Shown here piece after piece: positions 1 to 8,887 of a DNA stretch of 64,000 nucleotides. The notes below the pieces were generated by a model. The model was not told where the DNA came from, made no database searches, and was given only the letters and a program-made list of their open reading frames with translations. Numbering within the stretch: position 1 is the stretch's first letter; each line of letters begins with the position of its first letter. Source of the DNA: JACVRU01 sp040902725 (GTDB lineage Bacteria; Actinomycetota; Thermoleophilia; Gaiellales; Gaiellaceae); assembly GCA_040902725.1 (NCBI GenBank), contig JBBDWU010000041.1, positions 18,476 to 82,475 on the forward strand, in the 5' to 3' direction. The translations under genes were made by a program, and so were the position numbers.

Positions 1-1
1 G

Positions 2-1066
2 TTCCTCGGCGTCGCCGCCGGGCTCTACGCGCTCATGCGGGAGGAGCGCCGGCTCGGCTGGTGGGCGGTGGGCGTCGCAGTAGGGGGTACGGCCGCCGCC
101 CTCTGGCTCCAGGGACGCGACACGGAGACGCTGTCCGCGATCTTCGGCACGGGGCTCGTCGCGGCGATGCTCCGCTTCGCGACCCCGCTCGCGTTCGCGG
201 CGATCGGCGGCGTCTTCTCCGAGCGCGCGGGCGTCGTCAACATCGGCCTCGAGGGGATGATGCTCGCGGGCGCCTTCTTCGGAATCTGGGCGACCGCCTG
301 GAGCGGCTCCTGGATCATCGGCCTGTTGATGGCGATGGCCTTCGGCGGGTTCTTCGGCCTGATCCACGCGTTCTTCTCCATCCACCTGCGCACCGACCAG
401 ATCGTCTCCGGCTTCGCGATCAACTTCCTCGCGCTCGGCCTGACCGGCTACCTCTTCCGTTCGATCTACGGCACGCAGGGGACGCCCTCGGGGGTCGACC
501 GGATCCCGGACGTCCATCTGCCGCTCGAGTGGATGCGGGGCGTCGGCCTCGGCCGCTTCATCGACGACGTGTTCGGCCAGCTCAACCTGATGATCTGGCT
601 GATGTTCATCGTCCTGATCGTGGCGTGGCTCGTCCTCTTCAGGACGCCGATCGGCCTGCGACTGCGGGCGGTGGGCGAGCATCCTCGCGCGGCCGACACG
701 GTGGGAATCAACGTCTACGCCGTGCGCTATGCGGCCGTGGTCGCATCGGGCATGCTCGCCGCGCTCGGCGGCGCCTACCTCTCGATCGGGTTCGGCGGCT
801 CGTTCAACGAGAACATGACCGCGGGCCGCGGGTTCATCGCCCTGGCCGCCGTCATCCTCGGCAAGTGGAGCCCGCTCGGCGCCTTCGGAGCGACCTTGCT
901 CTTCGGCTTCGGGTTCGCGATCTCGATCCCGCTCCAGCGCGAGGCGGACATCTCCGCCAACCTGCTCTCGACGCTGCCCTATGTCCTCACCCTGATCGCG
1001 CTGGTCGGCGTGATCGGCCGCTCGATCCCGCCCGCCGCCGTCGGCCGCCCGTACTCGAAGCAGTAA
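2..1066 (+). CDS. Nucleoside-type ABC transporter permease (5' end outside window)
   Basis: The reading frame is open from base 2 and ends at TAA 1064-1066; its start lies upstream of the window. The product is a multi-spanning membrane protein with the BPD_transp_2 signature around ERAGVVNIGLEGMM and a cytoplasmic loop AVGEHPRAADTVGI that contacts the ATPase. In this family (YufQ/NupQ, partner of BmpA-like lipoproteins) the permease imports nucleosides or related compounds. The first visible residues are hydrophobic, so an internal ATG at base 35 is unlikely to be the true start. The exact substrate cannot be read from the sequence. Confidence 0.85.
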   Translation, partial: FLGVAAGLYALMREERRLGWWAVGVAVGGTAAALWLQGRDTETLSAIFGTGLVAAMLRFATPLAFAAIGGVFSERAGVVNIGLEGMMLAGAFFGIWATAWSGSWIIGLLMAMAFGGFFGLIHAFFSIHLRTDQIVSGFAINFLALGLTGYLFRSIYGTQGTPSGVDRIPDVHLPLEWMRGVGLGRFIDDVFGQLNLMIWLMFIVLIVAWLVLFRTPIGLRLRAVGEHPRAADTVGINVYAVRYAAVVASGMLAALGGAYLSIGFGGSFNENMTAGRGFIALAAVILGKWSPLGAFGATLLFGFGFAISIPLQREADISANLLSTLPYVLTLIALVGVIGRSIPPAAVGRPYSKQ

Positions 1067-1135
1067 GTGTCCCGTTCGGCGGGAGTCAGTGGGCCTCAGG
1101 CGGCTGCAAAGCTGCGCTGTGCGGCGTCCTCGGTC

Positions 1136-1159
1136 GCGCCCGTATTCTCATACGGGCGC
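1136..1159. terminator. Hairpin after the ABC permease operon
   Basis: A perfect inverted repeat, GCGCCCGTAT and ATACGGGCGC, has 10-bp arms around a TCTC tetraloop, 70 bases after the permease stop. No T-tract follows, so it may be a Rho-assisted terminator or an mRNA-stabilising hairpin. Confidence 0.55.
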
Positions 1160-1179
1160 TCCCTGCGTCCTAGCCCAGC

Positions 1180-1554
1180 TTGCTTTTCGCGCGCCTGAGA
1201 CCCGAGACCCCCACCAAACTGGACACCGAGAGCAACGGGCTTGCCTGGGCGGCGGTGATCGCCGGCTTCCTCGCCGTGGCGGCGTTGCCGGTCGCGGTCG
1301 GCCTGGCCGAGCTGCTCGAGGCAGTCGAGCTCCTGGATGCGGCCGCGGCGATCCCGGTTGCCGTCGCGCTCGGCGTGGCCGCCCTGAGGCTCGCGGGGGA
1401 GGGGAGGCGGCGCAGCGAGCGCACGCTCGGGCGCGTCGGCGGGGCGGGCGCGGCGCGGGCGGGGAGGATCCTCGGGGTGCTCGGCCTCTGTCTCGCCGCC
1501 GCCGGGGCGATTGCGGTCGTCACGTATTACGCGCTTTCCCGATTCGCCGAATAG
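1180..1554 (+). CDS. Small two-helix membrane protein of unknown function
   Basis: The 124-residue product has a hydrophobic stretch at about residues 23-41 and a second at about 98-118 (GVLGLCLAAAGAIAVVTYY). A basic segment with RRRSERTLGR lies between them. A weaker hydrophobic segment (AAAAIPVAVALGVAAL) may be a third membrane helix. The start is TTG at 1180, with no clear Shine-Dalgarno. It is followed directly by the RodZ-like gene but probably not co-transcribed, since a promoter sits between them. I do not recognise the family; the hydrophobic pattern is the main support for it being real. Confidence 0.55.
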   Translation: MLFARLRPETPTKLDTESNGLAWAAVIAGFLAVAALPVAVGLAELLEAVELLDAAAAIPVAVALGVAALRLAGEGRRRSERTLGRVGGAGAARAGRILGVLGLCLAAAGAIAVVTYYALSRFAE

Positions 1555-1558
1555 CCTC

Positions 1559-1564
1559 TACAAT
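1559..1564 (+). promoter_or_regulatory. -10 hexamer TACAAT placed for a leaderless mRNA
   Basis: TACAAT (5 of 6 to TATAAT) ends 8 bases before the GTG start at 1573 and there is no Shine-Dalgarno sequence between them. Transcription would begin at or next to the start codon. No good -35 is visible. Confidence 0.5.
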
Positions 1565-1572
1565 CGTGCGGC

Positions 1573-2301
1573 GTGTTCGAGATCGGGAGCAGCCTTCGCG
1601 AGGCGCGGATCCGTCATGGCTATGACCTCGCAGAGGCCGAGGCCGCCACCAAGATCCGGCCGAAGTACCTGACCGCCCTGGAAGAGGAGCGGTTCGACGT
1701 GCTGCCCGCGACCATGTACGTGAAGGGCTTCCTGCGCTCGTACGCGGAGTACCTGGGGCTCGACGGTCAGCTCTACGTCGACGAGTACAACACCCGCTAC
1801 GGCTCGGGCGACGAAGAGTACGTCGTCCAGCAGCCGACCCGGCGGCGGCAGCGCCCCTCGCCCGCCCACAGGCGCGTCGAGTCGCGCGTGCTCGTACTGA
1901 CCCTCGTCGGCATCCTCGCGGCCGCGAGCCTCGTCGTGCTCGCCTGGAAGCGCGGCGACGCCGACCCGGGCACCGTCGCGAACCTCGACTCGCGCGAACC
2001 GCCCGCCGCCGTCACCCAGGCGCTGGCGACGCCGAGGCCCGCCGTGAGCCTCGTCCTCGCCGCGGTCACCGGAAACTCGCTCGTCATCGTCCACCGCGGC
2101 TCGAGCAGCGGCGAGATCCTCTTCGAGGGCACGATCGAGCGCGGGAGCAGCCGGAGGTTCACGGGCACCCGCCTCTGGCTCAACATCAGCTCGCCGGACA
2201 ACCTCCTGGCGCGGCTGAACGGGACGACGGTGGCGCTGCCGGCGGTCAAGCGGCCGGTCGTCCTGCTCGCGACGAAGAAGGGCCTGGCGCCGGCTTCCTA
2301 G
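1573..2301 (+). CDS. RodZ-like HTH and transmembrane protein
   Basis: The 242-residue protein starts with a RodZ-type helix-turn-helix (HTH_25) at residues 1-75, from SLREARIRHGYDLAEAE to TMYVKGFLRSYAEYLGL. A basic linker (RRRQRPSPAHRR) leads to one membrane helix at about 100-117 (VLVLTLVGILAAASLVVLAW). The extracytoplasmic C-terminal domain is DUF4115-like. In rod-shaped bacteria RodZ links MreB to the wall machinery; in actinobacteria such proteins often sit beside cinA/recA as here. The GTG start follows a -10 element directly, and the stop overlaps the cinA GTG (TAGTG). Precise function in this organism is inferred. Confidence 0.8.
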   Translation: MFEIGSSLREARIRHGYDLAEAEAATKIRPKYLTALEEERFDVLPATMYVKGFLRSYAEYLGLDGQLYVDEYNTRYGSGDEEYVVQQPTRRRQRPSPAHRRVESRVLVLTLVGILAAASLVVLAWKRGDADPGTVANLDSREPPAAVTQALATPRPAVSLVLAAVTGNSLVIVHRGSSSGEILFEGTIERGSSRRFTGTRLWLNISSPDNLLARLNGTTVALPAVKRPVVLLATKKGLAPAS

Positions 2302-3569
2302 TGCCGCCGCGCGGCTTCGTCGTCGTCACGGGCAGCGAGCTCGTCCGCGGGGACCGCACCGACCTCAACGGGCCGTTCCTCGCGCGCGAGTTGCTCTTAC
2401 TCGGAATCGAGCCCGCCCGCATCGCGATCGTCGGCGACCGGCCGGACGAGCTGCGCGCGGCGCTGGCGGAGGGGCTCGAGGCCGATCTGTGCGTGACGTC
2501 GGGCGGTCTGGGGCCGACCCACGACGACCGCACGGTCGAGCTCGTCGCCGAGGCTCTGGGGCGTCCGCTCGCGGTCGACGAGGGGCTACGGGGCGAGATC
2601 GAGGCCGTCTCGCGATCGGTGGCGGAGCGGCTGCGACGGCCCTACGCGGACTTCGAGGAGGGCGTCGTCAAGCAGGCGACCCTGCCCGAGGGCGCGCTCG
2701 TCGTGGGCGTGGCGGGGACGGCGCCCGCGCTGGCGCTCGCGCACGGTGAGGGGGCCGTCGTCGTGCTGCCCGGGCCGCCCGGCGAGCTTCGCCGCCTGTG
2801 GCCGCGCGCGCTCGAGAGCGAGCCGGTGAGGCGTGTCCTCGCGCGTGCGCGGGCTCCCCAGCGGCGCGTGATCCGCTTCTTCGGGGCGAGCGAGTCGGCG
2901 GTCGCTCGCGCGCTCGCGGAGGCCGGGGGCGACGGGGACGGCGTCGAGGCCACAATCTGCGCGCGGGACTTCGAGATCCACGTCGACCTGCTCGCGGAGC
3001 CGGGCGCGGAGGAGCGGGCGGCCGCGCTGGAAGCCAGGATCGCGGCGCCGCTCGAGCGGTTCGTCTTCGCGCGTGACGAGCGGCCGGTAGAGGAGCTCGT
3101 GCTCGAGCTCTGCCGCGAGCGCGGGCTGACGCTGGCGGCGGCGGAGTCGTGCACCGGCGGCCTGGTCTCGGCCCGGCTGACCGACGTCGCCGGCTCGAGC
3201 GACGTCTTCCGCGGCGGGGTCGTGGCCTACGCGGACGGGGTGAAGCACTCGCAGCTGCTCGTCTCCGACGACGTCCTCGCCCAGCATGGGGCGGTTTCTG
3301 CGGAGACGGCGGAGGCGATGGCCCAGGGGGCCCGGCGGGCGTTGGGCGCCGACGTGGGCGTGTCCGTGACGGGCATCGCCGGGCCAGAGGGCGGAACCCC
3401 ACAGAAGCCGGTCGGCCTCGTGTACCTGCACGCCGCCGGGCCCGACGGCGACCGCTCGCTGGAGCTGAAGATCCCCGGCAGCCGGACCGACGTGCGCGCC
3501 CGCGCCACCCTCTCCGTGCTGCACCTCGTCCGGCGTCTCCTGGCACAGAGCCGGCACGAAGAGGAGTGA
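2301..3569 (+). CDS. cinA: CinA family protein (MoCF-like domain + nicotinamide-nucleotide amidase)
   Basis: The 422-residue protein is a full-length two-domain CinA. The N-terminal molybdopterin-binding-like domain carries TSGGLGPTHDDRTVE at about residues 69-84. The C-terminal PncC amidase domain has AAESCTGGLVSARLT from about residue 280 and SVTGIAGPEGGT further on. The family hydrolyses NMN (pyridine nucleotide salvage) and often also has ADP-ribose pyrophosphatase activity. It starts with GTG overlapping the upstream stop and is followed by thpR and recA in one run; cinA-recA linkage is seen in many bacteria. Confidence 0.92.
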   Translation: MPPRGFVVVTGSELVRGDRTDLNGPFLARELLLLGIEPARIAIVGDRPDELRAALAEGLEADLCVTSGGLGPTHDDRTVELVAEALGRPLAVDEGLRGEIEAVSRSVAERLRRPYADFEEGVVKQATLPEGALVVGVAGTAPALALAHGEGAVVVLPGPPGELRRLWPRALESEPVRRVLARARAPQRRVIRFFGASESAVARALAEAGGDGDGVEATICARDFEIHVDLLAEPGAEERAAALEARIAAPLERFVFARDERPVEELVLELCRERGLTLAAAESCTGGLVSARLTDVAGSSDVFRGGVVAYADGVKHSQLLVSDDVLAQHGAVSAETAEAMAQGARRALGADVGVSVTGIAGPEGGTPQKPVGLVYLHAAGPDGDRSLELKIPGSRTDVRARATLSVLHLVRRLLAQSRHEEE

Positions 3570-4120
3570 ATCGGGCCGGTAGCTTGGAGGGCCGTGAGCA
3601 CGCACGGCTCTTCCTCGGGCTTCCGCTGCCCGCAGACGCGGTGGCGGCGCTCGTTCCCTGGCAGGAGCGCGAGCTTCGCGGCGGCCGCGTCGTGGAGCCA
3701 CCGAACCTCCACGTCACGCTTGCGTTTCTCGGCTCGACGCCCGTGGAGCGGGTCCCGGCCATCGCCGGCGAGCTCGCAGCCGCCGCGGGCGCTGCGGAGG
3801 TGCCCGTGCTGACGGTGTCGGCGTACCGTGAGACGAGAAGCGTCGGCATGCTCGTGCTCGCCGACCTGGAGGAGCGCGCGACCCGGCTCGCGGCCGACGT
3901 CCACGCGCGCCTTGAGCGCCTGGGCGTCTACGAGCGCGACCGGCGAGGGTGGCTGCCGCACCTGACGGTGCTCCGCTTCCGCCAGCCTCCGCGCCTGCGG
4001 CCGGCGCTGCCCGACCTCGGCGAGGTCAGTCCGTCCGAGGCTGCTGTTTACCTATCCAGGCTCCGTTCAAGCGGGGCCCAGTACGACATCCTCGAATCGG
4101 TGGAGGTAGGAGGGAGCTAA
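3566..4120 (+). CDS. thpR: RNA 2',3'-cyclic phosphodiesterase (2H family)
   Basis: The protein carries both HxT motifs of the 2H phosphoesterase superfamily: NLHVTLAFLG near residue 49 and LPHLTVLRF near residue 132. ThpR/LigT proteins open 2',3'-cyclic phosphates on RNA and can ligate tRNA halves in vitro. Start: GTG at 3566 overlaps the cinA stop (GTGA); a TTG at 3584 is the only close alternative. The stop is followed immediately by the recA GTG. A GGAGG at 3587 belongs to an out-of-frame GTG and does not fit this gene. Confidence 0.88.
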   Translation: MNRAGSLEGREHARLFLGLPLPADAVAALVPWQERELRGGRVVEPPNLHVTLAFLGSTPVERVPAIAGELAAAAGAAEVPVLTVSAYRETRSVGMLVLADLEERATRLAADVHARLERLGVYERDRRGWLPHLTVLRFRQPPRLRPALPDLGEVSPSEAAVYLSRLRSSGAQYDILESVEVGGS

Positions 4121-5221
<1,101 letters not shown>

Positions 5222-5241
5222 GCGGACGGGGCGAGCGGCCC

Positions 5242-5826
5242 GTGCCGCGGGTGACCGGGCTCCGCGAGCGGCGGGGCGGGCGCGTCGCCGTCGAAGTGGA
5301 CGGCTCGCCCTGGCGGACGCTCCCAGTCGACGCCGCGGCTCGCGCCGAGCTTCGGGTCGGCGCCGAGCTCGACCGGGCCCGGCTGAGGACCCTGCGCCGC
5401 GAGCTGCGGCGTAGCGAGGCGCTGTCCTGGGCGGTCCGGGCGCTCCGCCGGCGCGACTTCTCGGCGCGCGGGCTCGAGGAGCGTCTGGAGCGGGTCGGGT
5501 TGCGCGAGGAGGAGCGGCGCTCGGCGCTCGGGACGCTCGAGCGGGCGGGCCTCCTCGACGACGAGCGCTTCGCGGCCGGCCGGGCCGGAGCCCTGGCCGA
5601 GCGCGGCTACGGCAACGACGCGATCCGGTGGATCCTCGAGCGGGAGGGAGTGGCGGCCGAGCTGACGGCGGAGGCCGTTGGCGCGCTGCCGCCCGAGCGG
5701 GAGCGCGCGGTGCAGGTGGCGGCGCGCCGCGGCGGCGGACCGGCGACTGCCGCGTACCTCGCGCGGCGGGGGTTCGCCGTCGACTCGATCGAGACTGCGC
5801 TTGGCGAGACGGCGGCTGAGGGGTAG
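5242..5826 (+). CDS. recX: Regulatory protein RecX
   Basis: The 194-residue protein has the three-helix tandem architecture of RecX, with the signature LRRRDFSARGLEERLERVG, then GLLDDERFAAGRAGALAERGYG and a third repeat ending YLARRGFAVDSIETAL. RecX binds RecA filaments and limits their growth. The start is GTG 5242, with GTG 5251 as an alternative, 20 bases after the recA stop. An arginine- and glutamate-rich N-terminal extension of about 60 residues is typical of actinobacterial RecX. Confidence 0.9.
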   Translation: MPRVTGLRERRGGRVAVEVDGSPWRTLPVDAAARAELRVGAELDRARLRTLRRELRRSEALSWAVRALRRRDFSARGLEERLERVGLREEERRSALGTLERAGLLDDERFAAGRAGALAERGYGNDAIRWILEREGVAAELTAEAVGALPPERERAVQVAARRGGGPATAAYLARRGFAVDSIETALGETAAEG

Positions 5827-6048
5827 GATGGTCAACGAAGTAGCTCGACTAGACAATTTCCCTGCACAGAAGGCAGTTCCGAAATCGGCAACCACGATCC
5901 GCACGTTCTAGAGGTGACGATCAGATCGAGGAGCAGCGACAGCTGAGGCACGCGCGACGCTAGGCCGCTAGCTCGTCGGGGGCCGGACCCGGCCCGCGGT
6001 ACACCGATTCCGGGATTGCTCGGTGCAGGCCAAAAGGCAGGAGCCAGC
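5827..6048 (+). other. recX-rny intergenic leader with a 27-codon ORF
   Basis: An ATG at 5828, one base after the recX stop, opens a 27-codon reading frame ending at TAG 5909-5911 (MVNEVARLDNFPAQK then AVPKSATTIRTF). Its base composition is clearly less GC-rich than the neighbouring genes. It may be a leader peptide or simply the promoter region of rny. From 5980 to 5995 an inverted repeat GGGCCGG-AC-CCGGCCC could form a hairpin. A Shine-Dalgarno AGGAG at 6039-6043 serves rny. No confident promoter hexamers were found. Confidence 0.35.
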
Positions 6049-7557
6049 ATGGCCGTTGCACTGGGAGTTCTCGCCGGCGCTCTCGCCGGGGCTGCAGCCG
6101 CCGTGGTTCTGATGCGGGTGTGGGGCGGCAACCGCGAGTCCATCCTCCAGGATGCGAAGCGCGAGGCCGAGTCCGTCCGCCGCGAAGCGGCGCTCGAGGC
6201 GCGGGAGCTGGACATGCGCCTGCGCGGCGAGCTCGAGGCGGAGCTGCAGGAGCGGCGCGAGCAGATCCACCGGATCGAGGAGCGCGTGCTCGCCCGCGAG
6301 CAGGAGATCGAGGGGAAGCTCCGCGAGCTCGACCGGCGCGACCAGGGTCTCGCCGACCGCGAGGTTCACGTCCGCGAGCTCCAGGAGCAGCTGAAGGAGG
6401 CGAAGCAGGAGGCGCTGGGGCGCCTCGAGCGGCTCGCCGGGCTGACCCTGGCCGAGGCGAAGCAGCAGGTGCTGCGCCAGAGCGAGGAGCTCGTCCGGCA
6501 CGACCTCGCCCGGACCGTCCGGCAGCTCGAGGAGGAGGCGCGGACCGAGGCGCGGCGGCGGGCGAGGAACCTCGTCGCGGAGGCGCTGCAGCGGGTCGCC
6601 GCCAGCCACGCTGCCGAGACGACGGTGTCGCTCGTCGAGCTTCCCTCCGACGACATGAAGGGTCGCATCATCGGCCGCGAGGGCCGCAACATCCGCTCGC
6701 TCGAGCACCTGACCGGCGTGGACGTGATCATCGACGATACGCCCCACGCGGTCGTGCTGTCGTCGTTCGACCCGATCCGCCGCGAGATCGCGAAGCTGAC
6801 CCTGACCAAGCTGCTCGAGGACGGTCGCATCCACCCGTCCCGCATCGAGGAGACGTACTACCAGGCGAAGGCCGAGCTCGACGACTGGATCCGGCAAGCA
6901 GGAGAGCAGGCGGTCTTCGAGGCGAACTGTGGCGACTTCCACGAGGAGCTTGTCCGCATCCTCGGTCGGCTCCGCTACCGCACGAGCTACGGGCAGAACG
7001 TCCTCAAGCACACGCTCGAGGTCGTCCACCTCGGCGGGATCATGGCCGCCGAGCTCCAGGCGGGCGTGAAGACGACGAAGCGGGCGGCGCTGCTCCACGA
7101 TCTCGGCAAGGCCATGAGCCACGAGACCGAGGGGTCGCACGCGCAGATCTCGACGCAGCTCGCCCGGCGCTACGGCGAGTCCCAGGCGGTCGTGCACGCC
7201 ATCGAGGCGCACCACTACGAGGTGCAGCCGCAGACGGTCGAGGCCGTCTTGCTCATCGCAGCCGACGCGGTCTCCGCCTCACGTCCCGGGGCGCGCGGGG
7301 AGAGCCTCGAGAGCTACATCCGCAGGCTCGAGAGCCTCGAGGAGATCGCGGCCCAGAAGCACGGGGTCGAGAAGGTGTACGCGCTGCAGGCGGGCCGCGA
7401 GGTGCGCGTGATCGTCGAGCCGGGCGAGATCGACGACGACGCCGCGATCCTGCTCTCGCACGAGATCGCGCGCGAGATCGAGGCCCATCTGGAGTACCCC
7501 GGACAGGTGAAGGTGACCGTGATCCGGGAGTCGCGGGCCGTCGACTACGCGAAGTAG
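6049..7557 (+). CDS. rny: Ribonuclease Y
   Basis: The 502-residue protein has an N-terminal membrane anchor (about residues 2-22), a long charged coiled coil to about residue 190, a KH domain with GRIIGREGRNIRSLEHLTG at about 204-222, and an HD hydrolase domain with AALLHDLGKA near residue 350. RNase Y is a membrane-bound endoribonuclease that starts mRNA decay. ATG 6049 is chosen because AGGAG lies 5 bases upstream; an in-frame TTG/GTG-type start at 6016 would give a hydrophilic extension before the anchor. Confidence 0.95.
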   Translation: MAVALGVLAGALAGAAAAVVLMRVWGGNRESILQDAKREAESVRREAALEARELDMRLRGELEAELQERREQIHRIEERVLAREQEIEGKLRELDRRDQGLADREVHVRELQEQLKEAKQEALGRLERLAGLTLAEAKQQVLRQSEELVRHDLARTVRQLEEEARTEARRRARNLVAEALQRVAASHAAETTVSLVELPSDDMKGRIIGREGRNIRSLEHLTGVDVIIDDTPHAVVLSSFDPIRREIAKLTLTKLLEDGRIHPSRIEETYYQAKAELDDWIRQAGEQAVFEANCGDFHEELVRILGRLRYRTSYGQNVLKHTLEVVHLGGIMAAELQAGVKTTKRAALLHDLGKAMSHETEGSHAQISTQLARRYGESQAVVHAIEAHHYEVQPQTVEAVLLIAADAVSASRPGARGESLESYIRRLESLEEIAAQKHGVEKVYALQAGREVRVIVEPGEIDDDAAILLSHEIAREIEAHLEYPGQVKVTVIRESRAVDYAK

Positions 7558-7561
7558 CGGC

Positions 7562-7567
7562 TACCCT
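7562..7567 (+). promoter_or_regulatory. -10 element TACCCT placed for a leaderless mRNA
   Basis: TACCCT ends 6 bases before the GTG start at 7574. It lies in the 16 bases between the rny stop and the protease start, with no Shine-Dalgarno sequence. Confidence 0.4.
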
Positions 7568-7573
7568 CACTGA

Positions 7574-8887
7574 GTGGTCAGGGGTCTCCTACTCGCCGTG
7601 CTCGCGGCGGGGCTCGCCGTGGCCGTGGCGACGCCCGAGCGCGGCCAGGCCGAGCCGGCTGCGACCTGCACGGCAGCGCAGAAGACCGCCCGCACGGCGG
7701 CACTCGCCGCCTTCAAGCGCGCAACGCGGGGCAAGCGGCTCACGGCCAAGCAGCGGGCACGACTCACCGCGCTGAAGCGGGCAGCCGCCTGCACCGTTCC
7801 GACCCTTCCCCCGAGCTCGGGCGCGAGCTGCTCCTTCATGCTGGAGCGCAACCGGGAAGCGATTCTGCTCGAGCCCCAGTTCGGCGGGCCGTTCCTGAAT
7901 GTCGGGCCGCTCTCGCCCGGTGGGACGCTGCCGGCGAGCGGCCGGGCCGACGCCGTCCTCCTCTTCGTCGATTTCCCGAACGCGTCGGCGAGCGAGACGG
8001 CGAGCGCGCTCGCCACGAGCTACACCGCCTATGCGAACTGGTTCGCGGAGGCCTCCTACGGGCGGTTCTCGCTGAGCGTGACGACTGTGCCGACCTGGTT
8101 CCGGATGCCCCGGGCGGGCTCGGAATACTCGCTGTACAGCTTTGCCGGCCTGGACGCCTACCTGGCCGACGTGATCGCCGCTGCCGACTCGGCGGTGAAC
8201 TTCGCGCAGTACGACGCTGTCTGGGTCGTCGCCGAGCAGAACGCGGGGGTGCTCGGCAACACCGCGTTCGCGCGCTTCCCGGGCCGTGGCGTGCGGGCCG
8301 ACGGCGGCGAGGTCCGGTTCGGCGCGGTGATGGGCTCCGGACGGTGGCCGGGCCTGTTCCACTCGACCGTGGCGATGCACGAGCACCTGCACTCCATGGG
8401 CCTTCCGGACCTCGGGTACTCGAGCAAGGTGCTCGGCCGCTGGGACCCGATGTTCGCGGACACCGACGGCAGCTCGACCACCCATGTGCTCGCGTGGCAC
8501 AAGTGGCTGCTCGGCTGGATCGATCCCGGGCAGATCACCTGTCTGGAGCAGCCGGGCCAGCTGGAGGAGACGCTGACGCCGCTCGCGCGGACCGGCGGCA
8601 AGAAGATGGTCGTAGTGCCGACAGGCTCCTCCACCGCCTACGCGATCGAGGTGCGGCGCCGGCTCGGCTACGACCGGACGATCTGCGCGGAGGGCGTCCT
8701 GCTCTACAAGCTCGACTCGCAGGTCCGCAACGGCGAGGGGCCCGTCGAGGGCCGCTCGGCGACCACGCGCTGCTCGCCGCAGAGCTCGCCGCTCGGTGTC
8801 GGGCAGACGTATGAGGACGGCGCGATCAAGCTCGAGGTACTCGCCACCGACGGCAGCGCCTACCGCGTGCGCGTGACGAAGCGATGA
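7574..8887 (+). CDS. Secreted M6-like metalloprotease
   Basis: The 437-residue protein has a signal peptide (about residues 1-25), a basic Lys/Arg/Ala-rich segment bounded by two cysteines (CTAAQKT and AAACTVP), and a catalytic region. The zinc motif HEHLHSMGLPD at 269-279 matches the HExxHxxGxxD metzincin-like motif of M6 (immune inhibitor A-like) proteases, and WDPMFAD follows as in the family. It is predicted to be exported and to cut extracellular protein; substrate unknown. GTG start follows a -10 element. The stop overlaps the start of a paralogue (ATGA), so the two are co-translated. Confidence 0.8.
   Translation: MVRGLLLAVLAAGLAVAVATPERGQAEPAATCTAAQKTARTAALAAFKRATRGKRLTAKQRARLTALKRAAACTVPTLPPSSGASCSFMLERNREAILLEPQFGGPFLNVGPLSPGGTLPASGRADAVLLFVDFPNASASETASALATSYTAYANWFAEASYGRFSLSVTTVPTWFRMPRAGSEYSLYSFAGLDAYLADVIAAADSAVNFAQYDAVWVVAEQNAGVLGNTAFARFPGRGVRADGGEVRFGAVMGSGRWPGLFHSTVAMHEHLHSMGLPDLGYSSKVLGRWDPMFADTDGSSTTHVLAWHKWLLGWIDPGQITCLEQPGQLEETLTPLARTGGKKMVVVPTGSSTAYAIEVRRRLGYDRTICAEGVLLYKLDSQVRNGEGPVEGRSATTRCSPQSSPLGVGQTYEDGAIKLEVLATDGSAYRVRVTKR

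Noticed and set aside
2586..3849. Long minus-strand frames opposite cinA
   Set aside because: Arg- and Pro-rich shadows of cinA and thpR with no recognisable domain.
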